Program-made: the position numbers and the translations under genes
Source: an uncultured Pseudomonadota bacterium
GTDB lineage: Bacteria > Pseudomonadota > Gammaproteobacteria > Burkholderiales > SG8-39
Reading direction: 5' to 3'
NCBI GenBank assembly: GCA_903895005.1
Contig: CAITSH010000111.1
Span: forward strand, 1 to 18,190
DNA: 18,190 nt
Part shown: positions 10,155 through 16,824 of the stretch, piece by piece
How positions within the stretch are numbered: position 1 is the stretch's first letter
Layout of the letters: each line of letters begins with the position of its first letter
Notes under the pieces: model-generated
Database searches by the model: none
What the model was told of the DNA's origin: nothing
Seen by the model: only the letters and a program-made list of their open reading frames with translations

Positions 10155-10182
10155 CTGACGGGCATCGTCCACTGCCCGTCAG
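10155..10182. other. 9-bp perfect-stem hairpin
   Basis: CTGACGGGC (10155-10163) and GCCCGTCAG (10174-10182) pair perfectly across a 10-nt loop. There is no T-run after it on either strand, so it is not a standard terminator. It directly precedes the 11-bp array and would sit at the 5' end of a transcript from the promoter at 10117-10144. Confidence 0.7.
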
Positions 10183-10183
10183 C

Positions 10184-10304
10184 CTGTCGCTAATCAGTCG
10201 CTAATCAGTCGCCAATCAGTCGCCAATCAGTCGCCAATCAGTCGCCAATGCGTTGCCAATGCGTTGCCAATCCGTTGCCAGTGCGTTACCAGTGGGTTAC
10301 CAAC
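10184..10304. repeat. Eleven head-to-tail 11-bp units upstream of an OmpR-type regulator
   Basis: 121 bp divide exactly into eleven 11-bp units. They grade from CTGTCGCTAAT and CAGTCGCTAAT through four copies of CAGTCGCCAAT to GCGTTGCCAAT (two), then CCGTTGCCAGT, GCGTTACCAGT and GGGTTACCAAC. The 11-bp period places each unit on nearly the same helix face. OmpR/PhoB-family regulators are known to bind direct repeats of about this period, and the gene downstream encodes such a protein. A simple minisatellite without function is the alternative. Confidence 0.92.
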
Positions 10305-10461
10305 CCGTCACAGCAATGCAGGCGGCCAAGTTTCTAGCGCCGGCTTGATGGCGCGGTTGAGAAGCTTGTAAAGGTTTTAAAGTTTGTACAAAGAGCGGCA
10401 CCGGCTTGCCTGACACCAACCCGGTCTGACGCACCGCCCACCTCCATCACCGGCCCGCCAC

Positions 10462-11157
10462 ATGCCCTCTCGCATCCTTATCGTAGAAGACGACGCCGTG
10501 CTCGCCGACGGCATGAGCAGGGCGCTGCGCAACAGCGGTTATTCGGCGCACTGCCTGACCGATGGCGTGCATGCGTATGACACGCTGGAGGCCGAGCCCT
10601 ACGACCTGGCGATCCTCGATCTGGGACTGCCGCGCCTGGACGGCCTTGAATTGCTGCGCCGCCTGCGCGCCCGTGACAACCACATCCCGGTGCTTATCGT
10701 CACCGCACGCGACGCCGTCTCCGAGCGCGTGAAGGGGCTCAAAGCCGGCGCGGACGATTACCTGGGCAAACCCTTCGACCTGGCCGAGTTTGAGGCGCGC
10801 GTGCATGCCCTGGTCAGGCGCAACAACCCGGAAACGAAGCCCAAGGCTTTGCAATTTGACAGCCTCGTGCTCGATCAGGCCGGCCGCACCGCCAAGCTCA
10901 ACGGCCAGACCATCGTGCTCACCCCGCGCGAATACAGCATCCTGGAAGCGCTGATGGCGGACGAGGGCAAGGCGGTCAGCAGGGAGCACCTGGGCGAGCT
11001 TGTGGCGCTCGGCGAAGAAGACCTCACCAACAATCTGTTTCAGGTGAACATTTCGCGGCTGCGCAAAAAGCTTGAAGGCACCGGCGTGAGCATCCGCCAG
11101 ATCCGCGGCTTTGGCTACATGCTCCAGACCAACCGCGCCGCGGCAGAACAGGGCTGA
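10462..11157 (+). CDS. OmpR/PhoB-family response regulator (QseB/TctD-like)
   Basis: The 231-aa protein has a receiver (about 4-115) with acidic E9-D11, phospho-acceptor D53, T81 and K103. A winged-helix DNA-binding domain (about 128-222) follows, with TPREYSILEALM and the recognition region NLFQVNISRLRKKL..TGVSIRQIRGFGYML. By family, phosphorylation promotes dimer binding to direct-repeat sites. The stop is 9 bp before the kinase gene, so they form one operon and a cognate pair. No clear Shine-Dalgarno precedes ATG 10462, but the receiver begins at residue 4, so a later start is unlikely. Divergent transcription from paralogue B and the 11-bp repeat array between them suggest it controls itself, the secreted-protein operon, or both; that is inference. 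QseB, TctD and PmrA cannot be told apart by eye. Confidence 0.96.
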   Translation: MPSRILIVEDDAVLADGMSRALRNSGYSAHCLTDGVHAYDTLEAEPYDLAILDLGLPRLDGLELLRRLRARDNHIPVLIVTARDAVSERVKGLKAGADDYLGKPFDLAEFEARVHALVRRNNPETKPKALQFDSLVLDQAGRTAKLNGQTIVLTPREYSILEALMADEGKAVSREHLGELVALGEEDLTNNLFQVNISRLRKKLEGTGVSIRQIRGFGYMLQTNRAAAEQG

Positions 11158-11166
11158 GCCGCGGCT

Positions 11167-12675
11167 ATGGCAGACGCAAATAGGTCAGACGCAAACAGGT
11201 CAGACGCAAACATTGAGGGCGCGGCAGTGCGGCCCGCTGATGCCACGGAACCGCCGCCGGCGGAGCGCAGCGACTTTGCCGCGATCTATTACCTTCTTTT
11301 CGCCCTCAACCTGTTCGGCCTGCTCTTGATCGGGCGGGTGAACCAGCTGATGCAAGAGGGCTACCACGAACTGAGCGCAGCCAATGCCATCTGGAGCCAG
11401 ACCAACCAGCGCACCGCGGCATTGACCAAGGCCGCGCGGGACACCAACGCGCCGGTGAACGATGTTTTCAACACCGTGCGGCCGGCCGTCGAGGAGGAAA
11501 GGCTGCGCGCCAGCCTCAGCGATTTGTTCGCGCTGGTCGAGCGTGAAAAAGCCATCCTCCGCGAGCTGCCTGTGGCCTCGCAACGCAACCGCCTGCTGGC
11601 CAATCTTGAACAAGGCGAGAAACCACTGCAGCGCATGTCCGAGGCCGCCAGGCAGGTTTTCGTGCAACTTAAAACCGGCGACAAACAGGGGGCCGACGCG
11701 AGCATGGCCCTCGCGGACCACAACTACAACGAATTCCTCGACGCGATGTCCCACCGGGACAGCATTATCGACACGCTGCAGTCGGACCTTTTTTTGCAGG
11801 GCGAGCAATACCGCAACGGGCTCAGCAACATGGTCGCCTTCGGCATCCTGATCGTCGGGCTGCTGGTGCTGGCTGTGCTGGTTTACGGCCTGAAACTCGC
11901 GCGCAGGACGCAGCACGCGACCGCGGCCGCGCGCCTGAGCGAGCAGGCGCTGAAACGCTCTGACGCAAACCTGCGCCAGCTCAATGACAACCTGGAGCAC
12001 CTGCTCAGGTCGCAGAAGCGCTTCATCGCCGACGCGGCACACCAGCTGCGCACGCCCATCGCCGGCATCAACCTGCAGATCGAACACGCCATCAAAGCAG
12101 ACAGCATGGCGGAGGTGCGCCCCGCCCTGGCGCAATTACAAACCGCCTCGCGGCGCGTGGTGCGTTTGTCCAGGCAGTTGCTGACCCTCGCCAGCAGCGC
12201 CCCCGATACCGGGGCCACGCCGCAGTTTGAGGACCTGGACCTTGGCGTGCTCGCGCGCGAGGTCGGCGCGCACTGGCTCGCGGGCGCCCACGAAAAGCAC
12301 ATCGACCTGGAGCTGGACGCCGGCGAGGAGGCCGTGCACATTCGCGGCAACGCCGTTCTGCTCAAGGAGCTGGTGTCGAACCTCATCGACAACGCCGTGC
12401 GTTACAGCCCGGAGTACGGCCGGGTCACGATTGTTGTGCGGGCGCTGCCCACGCCGCGATTGAGCGTCGAGGACAACGGCCCCGGCATCCCCTTTGGCGA
12501 GCGTGAAAACGTATTCGAGCGTTTTCACCGCGTCGCCGGCAGCCCCGGCGACGGCGCCGGGCTTGGCTTGGCGATCGTTCGCGATATCGCCCGGCTGCAT
12601 CAGGCTGAGGTCAGCCTGCAAGACCGCGCCGACGGGCCGGGCTTATGCGTTCGCGTCGTCTTTCCAGGCGTGTAG
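11167..12675 (+). CDS. Sensor histidine kinase (QseC/TctE-like), partner of the OmpR-type regulator
   Basis: The 502-aa protein has a hydrophilic N-terminal head of about 36 residues carrying the repeat DANRS, and TM1 (about 37-56). A mostly helical periplasmic region of about 160 residues follows, then TM2 (about 221-242) and a linker. A HisKA domain has the H-box FIADAAHQLRTPIAG (H292), and the ATPase domain has N-box NLIDNAVRYSP (N409), G1 VEDNGPGIP and G2 GAGLGLAIV. All catalytic motifs look intact. The periplasmic part, rich in long amphipathic helices, could be a four-helix-bundle sensor; this is inferred from composition only. It lies 9 bp after the regulator. No strong ribosome site precedes ATG 11167, consistent with coupling. 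The ligand is unknown. Confidence 0.96.
   Translation: MADANRSDANRSDANIEGAAVRPADATEPPPAERSDFAAIYYLLFALNLFGLLLIGRVNQLMQEGYHELSAANAIWSQTNQRTAALTKAARDTNAPVNDVFNTVRPAVEEERLRASLSDLFALVEREKAILRELPVASQRNRLLANLEQGEKPLQRMSEAARQVFVQLKTGDKQGADASMALADHNYNEFLDAMSHRDSIIDTLQSDLFLQGEQYRNGLSNMVAFGILIVGLLVLAVLVYGLKLARRTQHATAAARLSEQALKRSDANLRQLNDNLEHLLRSQKRFIADAAHQLRTPIAGINLQIEHAIKADSMAEVRPALAQLQTASRRVVRLSRQLLTLASSAPDTGATPQFEDLDLGVLAREVGAHWLAGAHEKHIDLELDAGEEAVHIRGNAVLLKELVSNLIDNAVRYSPEYGRVTIVVRALPTPRLSVEDNGPGIPFGERENVFERFHRVAGSPGDGAGLGLAIVRDIARLHQAEVSLQDRADGPGLCVRVVFPGV
11171..11215 (+). repeat. 15-bp in-frame tandem repeat, three units
   Basis: CAGACGCAAATAGGT, CAGACGCAAACAGGT and CAGACGCAAACATTG lie end to end at the start of the kinase gene and encode repeated DANRS in the cytoplasmic head. 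The unit keeps the reading frame. Confidence 0.88.
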
Positions 12676-12704
12676 ACCGACTCAAAGACCTGAGCCACCC
12701 CACC

Positions 12705-12758
12705 CACCTCAGGCACATTAGGCACATCAGCCACCTCAGGCACATCAGCCACATCAGC
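12705..12758. repeat. 9-bp tandem repeat, six units, after the kinase gene
   Basis: Units are CACCTCAGG, CACATTAGG, CACATCAGC, CACCTCAGG, CACATCAGC and CACATCAGC, with weaker copies on both sides (12696-12767). The array begins 30 bp past the kinase stop, in the gap between convergent genes. No protein start or ribosome site goes with it. Confidence 0.9.
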
Positions 12759-12821
12759 CACACTGTCCCCGCAGCGGCGCAAACGCACAATCCGGAGCGA
12801 AGCGCAAAGCACAATACCGAA

Positions 12822-12855
12822 GGCCCCGGTGCAGCACGCTGGCTGCACCGGGGCC
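12822..12855 (-). terminator. Perfect 14-bp hairpin at the 3' end of paralogue C
   Basis: GGCCCCGGTGCAGC (12822-12835) and GCTGCACCGGGGCC (12842-12855) pair fully across a 6-nt loop. It lies about 70 bp past the paralogue C stop. On the minus strand it is followed by TTCGGTATTG, a weak T-run. It may serve both convergent operons. It repeats the hairpin at 4653-4686 with two base changes in a 39-bp core. Confidence 0.7.
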
Positions 12856-12924
12856 TCCGGCTCCCACCCTTGGCGCCGCGCCGTCCGGGACGTGCTCTAC
12901 GGGACGTGCGGCAGGGATAAAAAA

Positions 12925-15339
12925 TCAGAACGGGAAGGTCGTTGCGAGCGCCGTGGCCTTACCCAGCTTGCTCGACTGCACCACCACCGAGGTCGGTTTG
13001 ACATCGGCCGGTGTGCGCCTCAAGGGCAGCTGCCAGCAAGGATCGGCGGTGGTGCAGGCGATGGCGCCGATGGCGGTGGTGACACGGGTCATCGCCGTCT
13101 GCGCAATCAGCGTAGTCGTACCGTTGAAGACCGTGACGAACAGGGACGGTATCGGGTTGGCCGGCTGCGAGCTCTTGGCCACCACCGTCAGGCCGCGGGC
13201 GCCACCTGCCGCTGCCCAGGTCACGCTGCGAATGGTCACGACATCGTTGGTCGGCGTCGGCGTGGGGGTGGGTGTCGGCGTAGGCGTAGGCGTCGGTGTC
13301 GGGGTCGGCGTGGGGGTCGGCGTGGGGGTCGGCGTAGGGGTCGGGGCGGGCGTCGGCGTGACGCTGCTCAGGCAGGTGCCGGTGATCGAGGCGCAGTAGG
13401 CCACGTCCGGTGTCGCAACGATGGCGAACCTTGCCGGGTCGACCGGCGGCCAGGCGAGGACGCTGGCGTTGCCGTTGAAATCGTAGCGTGCCGGCAGCGT
13501 GGTGCCGATGCGCGTGACGTACGACAGGATGCGGTCGCGCACACTGCCCAGCGGCGCGGCGGTGAAGGTCGGGTCGTTGTACGGCGGCAGGGGCAGCGTG
13601 GGTTCCAGCGTGCGCGGGTCGCCGCCTTCGAACGGATACGGATCGAGCGGCTGGGGCGTGCTCTCGCACACACTGCCTGCCTTGCAACCGTTGGGGCTGA
13701 GGCGGCGGTCCAGCGTCCAGGGCAGGCCGCTGAAGCTCACCGGCGTGCTGATGCGGCCGATGTCGATTTCGGCGAAGTTGACGATATCGACGCCACCGAG
13801 GTTGATGCCAAACGGGAACAGGTACTGCCCGTTGGTGGCGGCGTTGCCGAGAATATCCACGGTGACCGGCGTGATGCCGGCGGCGAGCGCGGCCAGCAGG
13901 TGGCCGGTGCGCGCCTGCACTTCACGCGGCATCGGGCTGAGGACGGCGAACTGCTCGGCGATGGAGCCGGCGTCGGTGCTCAGGTTGACCGGGCAGATGC
14001 CGGTGCCCATGCGCGGATCGGCGCGCAGCACCTGGCAGGGGTTGAGGTCTTTTTTCGCGCCCTTGAAGAAATCAACGTCATAGCGAAGACGGAAAATGTT
14101 GTTGGCCACACCAACACCGGCCAGACCGCCGCCCGAGCAGGTGAGCGCGCCGGCGACGGTGTCGCAGCCGCGGGTGGAGGCCCAGGGCTTCTCGACCTTG
14201 GAGCCGGTCAGCGGTTCGTAATGGATGGTGTGCATCAGGATGTCAGGCGGCAGAGTCGAGTAACCGATGACCAGGCTGCGCACGCGCTGGTTCTGGAATC
14301 CGGGCGCGTCAATGAACACCTCGTCGGGCTTGAGGTAGTCGGGCTGGCTCAGCTTGGTGCTTGTGCCAAGCGCGGCCAGCACCTTGGAGGTATGGAAGGA
14401 CAGGAAGTAGGTGCCGTTGACGCGCTCGAAATTGCCCTCGAGGCTGACGCTGTCACCGAGCATGATGGGCGCGAAAAAACGCGAATCGTTGACGGCGACG
14501 CCGATCGGGTTGGCGCGGTCGGGACGGTTGCTGACCGGGCACAGGCGGTCGCCACTGCCGTCGGCGAGCGCGACCACGGTGCCGCCGGCAACCGCAGCCG
14601 AGAGCGTCGCGCCGCTGCCCTGCGCGGCAAGGCCGGCAAAAGTGCGCGCCACCGTGCTGGGGATGCACATCGGATAGCCGGTGCTGAAGGTGTTGGTGTA
14701 ATTGTCGGCATCCAGCGCAAAGCGCGGGTCGGCGCTGCAATTGGCGCTGCCGGTGGCGCAACCCAGGCCGCTTTGCACGGTGTGGCGCGAGCTGGGGTCG
14801 TTCATGCGCGCCATCAGGCCGGTGCTCGGGTCGTTGAGGTTGCCGTCCAGGCGCAGGTAACCCTGGGTATGGTCGATGTAGGTGACGACGCCGGTGGACA
14901 GTTCGGCGCCTTTTTTGACCAGCATGTCACCGGCGATGATGTTGCCGCCGTTGGTGCGGTTGGCCGAAATGGCGGCAATGCCGCCCTGCCCCGAGGTGTT
15001 GCAGCTGTCGCCCTTGGCGAGGCCGCTCTGGCCGAGCGCCTTGCAGGCGGCGGGCGCCTGGTCGAACAACTGCCACAGCGTGAGGCGGTTGGCAGGCAGG
15101 TCGATGAGCAGGTTGCGCGGCAGCGTGATGGTCTTGCCGCCGACCACCATGGTGCCGGCGGACCAGTAGTCGCCCGCGGTGTTGAGGTTGAGCTGGAGTA
15201 TTTCACCGGTGATGGGCGCGGTGACGGGGGCGGCGTGCAGCGTGCCCGAGCTCAATGCGGCGATGGCGGCGCATAGCGCGAGCGCAGCCCGGGCCGTGAC
15301 AGTGCCAAGGTGCGGCGTGGAGGGGGATGGCGATGTCAT
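12925..15339 (-). CDS. Secreted protein of unrecognised family, paralogue C
   Basis: From ATG 15339 (AAGGA 9-10 nt upstream) the product has 804 residues, the third member of the family at 4741 and 7323. The signal peptide ends near LHA (about 36). The body keeps the family blocks GDYWSAGTM, LPRNLLIDLPANRLTLWQLF, GLGCATGSANC, SPMPREV, LPWTLDRRLSP and STPQPLDPYPFEG. The linker (about 661-697) is an almost pure Thr-Pro repeat, and the C-terminal domain (about 698-804) has CTTADPCWQLP. It lacks the long identical tract shared by A and B and is the most divergent copy. It lies 175 bp after the small CusF-like gene. It may be co-transcribed with it or start from the repeat-filled gap. It converges on the OmpR-type kinase gene. 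Function unknown. An in-frame ATG at 15381 is less likely because it would push the signal peptide inward. Confidence 0.92.
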   Translation of the reverse strand: MTSPSPSTPHLGTVTARAALALCAAIAALSSGTLHAAPVTAPITGEILQLNLNTAGDYWSAGTMVVGGKTITLPRNLLIDLPANRLTLWQLFDQAPAACKALGQSGLAKGDSCNTSGQGGIAAISANRTNGGNIIAGDMLVKKGAELSTGVVTYIDHTQGYLRLDGNLNDPSTGLMARMNDPSSRHTVQSGLGCATGSANCSADPRFALDADNYTNTFSTGYPMCIPSTVARTFAGLAAQGSGATLSAAVAGGTVVALADGSGDRLCPVSNRPDRANPIGVAVNDSRFFAPIMLGDSVSLEGNFERVNGTYFLSFHTSKVLAALGTSTKLSQPDYLKPDEVFIDAPGFQNQRVRSLVIGYSTLPPDILMHTIHYEPLTGSKVEKPWASTRGCDTVAGALTCSGGGLAGVGVANNIFRLRYDVDFFKGAKKDLNPCQVLRADPRMGTGICPVNLSTDAGSIAEQFAVLSPMPREVQARTGHLLAALAAGITPVTVDILGNAATNGQYLFPFGINLGGVDIVNFAEIDIGRISTPVSFSGLPWTLDRRLSPNGCKAGSVCESTPQPLDPYPFEGGDPRTLEPTLPLPPYNDPTFTAAPLGSVRDRILSYVTRIGTTLPARYDFNGNASVLAWPPVDPARFAIVATPDVAYCASITGTCLSSVTPTPAPTPTPTPTPTPTPTPTPTPTPTPTPTPTPTPTNDVVTIRSVTWAAAGGARGLTVVAKSSQPANPIPSLFVTVFNGTTTLIAQTAMTRVTTAIGAIACTTADPCWQLPLRRTPADVKPTSVVVQSSKLGKATALATTFPF
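13249..13359 (-). repeat. Thr-Pro coding microsatellite, 6-bp unit
   Basis: About 37 codons alternate Thr and Pro, with one Ala near one end, forming the linker between body and C-terminal domain of paralogue C. Codon use varies (ACG/ACC/ACA/ACT and CCC/CCG/CCT), so the tract is imperfect at DNA level. The frame is kept when whole 6-bp units change. Confidence 0.93.
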
Positions 15340-15366
15340 TGAGCTATTTCCTTGCGGTTGGTGGTT

Positions 15367-15406
15367 GGCATGGGGTGGCATGGGTTAGTATGGGTTGGTA
15401 TGGGTT
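15367..15406. repeat. 10-bp tandem repeat, four units, upstream of paralogue C
   Basis: GGCATGGGGT, GGCATGGGTT, AGTATGGGTT and GGTATGGGTT lie end to end, 28 bp upstream of the paralogue C start. Confidence 0.88.
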
Positions 15407-15460
15407 TGAGGGCCGTGCAGGGTTTGAGGGCCGTGCAGGGTTTGCGGGCCATGCAGAATC
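15407..15460. repeat. 18-bp tandem repeat, three units, upstream of paralogue C
   Basis: Two identical units TGAGGGCCGTGCAGGGTT are followed by a diverged third, TGCGGGCCATGCAGAATC. The array abuts the 10-bp array at 15406. Together they fill most of the gap between two minus-strand genes. Confidence 0.88.
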
Positions 15461-15514
15461 TGGGGGACGTGGGGGAGGCACCGGCTGCGGGCCGGGGATT
15501 CGCGGCGTAAAGCG

Positions 15515-15832
15515 TCAGGGCTGCGCCTCGGTGCGGGTGACTTTCCATTCTTTGTTTTTCTCGGACATCGTAAAGCGGACGCGGTCGCCCTCGCGCAAGG
15601 CGTCGATATCCACACCCGCATCCAGCCGCGATGACACGACAAGGCCGCCGGCGCTTTTTTTCTGGTCAAGCTGCTGGATCACGACGCGTCGCGCCTCACG
15701 GTCGATCTTGCGGATTTCGCCGCGGTACGCATCCTCGGGCAGCCGCAGGAACAGGCCTGCCAGCGCCACGCCGGCGGCCAGCGCGAGTCCGATGAGCAGT
15801 TGCCCGACGCTGATTTTTCCGGATGTTTTCAT
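15515..15832 (-). CDS. Small membrane-anchored or exported protein with CusF-like OB fold
   Basis: From ATG 15832 the product has 105 residues: one hydrophobic segment (about 8-28, signal peptide or anchor) and a single beta-rich domain. The pattern YRGEIRKIDREARRVVIQQ ... LREGDRVRFTMSEKNKEWKVTR resembles the CusF family of periplasmic copper-binding OB folds (GxIxxID...VxI...L..GDxVxF......VT). The usual metal ligands of CusF (His, Trp and the MxM pair between the strands) are absent, so copper binding is not expected. A GTG at 15889 overlaps the stop of the upstream gene (GTGA, 15886-15889) and is in frame; it would add 19 residues before the hydrophobic segment and cannot be excluded. Neither start has a strong ribosome site. 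It is probably co-transcribed with the secreted protein at 15886-16683. Confidence 0.8.
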   Translation of the reverse strand: MKTSGKISVGQLLIGLALAAGVALAGLFLRLPEDAYRGEIRKIDREARRVVIQQLDQKKSAGGLVVSSRLDAGVDIDALREGDRVRFTMSEKNKEWKVTRTEAQP

Positions 15833-15885
15833 GGTTGGCCGTCTTGCGTTCTGAACTTTGGGGAACAGGATGGGCAGGGCGAATA

Positions 15886-16683
15886 TCACCGCGCGATAAC
15901 CGGAGTCGTGTGCGCCATGACACGGCCGGCAGCGGGTTCGGCCACGACATCGCGAATGAACAACTGCCTGTCGGCAAAGTCCAGCTCAACGCGCATCGGC
16001 TTGCCGCGGCCGTGGCCGGCGGCATCGGCGACGATGATGCGCACACTGAGGCTCTGCGGATCCGGCTGGCTGGTCACGCTGACGCGCGCGCCTGCGGGCA
16101 GCCTTGAGGGCAGTTCGCGCTTCCAGGCCTGCTCGTCAACCGGCTGCCACAGCGCGTCATGCCAGGAGTAGTATTTGCGGACCGCACGAGCGTCGTTCCT
16201 GGGCTTGGCCGAAAGAATCAGCAGATTGTCATCACCGGAGCCGGTCACCAGCGGAATTTCGTATTGCGTGCCGGCGGGATCAATGCGCTGCAATACCGAA
16301 TACGCCTCGCCGCGATAGGCGCGGTTGCCAAAAATGACCATCGCCTGCTTGTCGCAGGCCTTGGCGTTTTTGGCGCCGTCGATGAGGCAATAATGCGCGT
16401 AGTAAAAATCGAGCAGGCCGATGGTGGACACGAACCCGGCGCGTGTCAGGCGGCAGTCACTCCAGCGCTCACCCGCGCCAAAGCGGATCTGGCCCGACTG
16501 CACGCAGCGCTCCTGTATCGGCGCGAATTCGACCTTCTCGCCCTTGGGCTGCAGCAGCACCGGCGGCATGGGCGTCAGCGCAGACTCGGGCGCGGACGAT
16601 TCGGCGCCGGCCGGGGAACCTGCGATTGACAAAACAGCGGCAAGCAGGCTGGCTGCAGCGCAATGAATCAGTGTGACGTTCAT
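15886..16683 (-). CDS. Secreted protein of unknown function
   Basis: I do not recognise this family. From ATG 16683 (AAGGGG 8 nt upstream) the product has 265 residues. It begins with a Sec signal peptide (about 1-26, ending AGA). Four Cys, in QERCVQSG, WSDCRL, HYCLID and KACDKQA, may form disulfides. The body holds FYYAHYCLIDGAKNAKACDKQ and RKYYSWHDALWQPV, and the C-terminus is beta-rich (RVSVTSQ..PQSLSVRIIV...RVELDFADRQLFIRDVV). No catalytic motif stands out. Its stop overlaps a GTG of the next gene (GTGA), which suggests that the two exported proteins are made together. A repeat-rich 331-bp region lies upstream with a possible promoter. The reading frame extends further upstream, but only this start gives an N-terminal signal peptide. 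Confidence 0.85.
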   Translation of the reverse strand: MNVTLIHCAAASLLAAVLSIAGSPAGAESSAPESALTPMPPVLLQPKGEKVEFAPIQERCVQSGQIRFGAGERWSDCRLTRAGFVSTIGLLDFYYAHYCLIDGAKNAKACDKQAMVIFGNRAYRGEAYSVLQRIDPAGTQYEIPLVTGSGDDNLLILSAKPRNDARAVRKYYSWHDALWQPVDEQAWKRELPSRLPAGARVSVTSQPDPQSLSVRIIVADAAGHGRGKPMRVELDFADRQLFIRDVVAEPAAGRVMAHTTPVIAR

Positions 16684-16747
16684 GGTGTGGCCCCTTTTCC
16701 TTGTGGTTCTTAAGAAGGATTCGGTACCGGATCGGTACAGGGGCGAG

Positions 16748-16777
16748 ATTACAGAGCGGCGGCGCCCGCTTTGTCTG
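16748..16777 (-). promoter_or_regulatory. Candidate sigma-70 promoter for the secreted-protein operon
   Basis: On the minus strand CAGACA (16772-16777), an 18-bp spacer and TGTAAT (16748-16753) resemble -35 and -10 boxes at 4 and 5 of 6 positions. Transcription would start near 16741, about 58 nt before the ATG. The GTCAC/GTAAC motifs lie just upstream, where an activator would bind. Confidence 0.3.
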
Positions 16778-16824
16778 AGCGTGGTCACGCCTTGGTAACG
16801 CGGTTGTGCGGCGAGTGTGCGGCT

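Larger units (their letters stand above)
9831..10461. other. Divergent intergenic region, 631 bp
   Basis: I see no credible gene here. From left to right it holds the leader of paralogue B; GTCAC/GTAAC-type motifs (9932-9969); a 12-bp direct repeat (9983-10006); a candidate extended -10 promoter and two short inverted repeats (10117-10182); eleven 11-bp units (10184-10304); and an AT-richer stretch with TAAAGGTTT/TAAAGTTTG and the palindrome TTTGTACAAA (10383-10392) before the regulator ATG. A small plus-strand frame at 9930-10154 has no family signature and is not called. Confidence 0.8.

Noticed and set aside
10184..10304. CRISPR array
   Set aside because: The 11-bp units abut without spacers, and no cas gene is present.
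4741..15339. Multihaem cytochrome, LPxTG or PEP-CTERM protein as identity of the secreted family
   Set aside because: No CxxCH motif, sorting signal or C-terminal membrane segment was found in any of the three.
16707..16716. TTCTTAAGAA as a PmrA/QseB-type site
   Set aside because: A single short palindrome without the paired half-site and spacing of known boxes; chance is likely.
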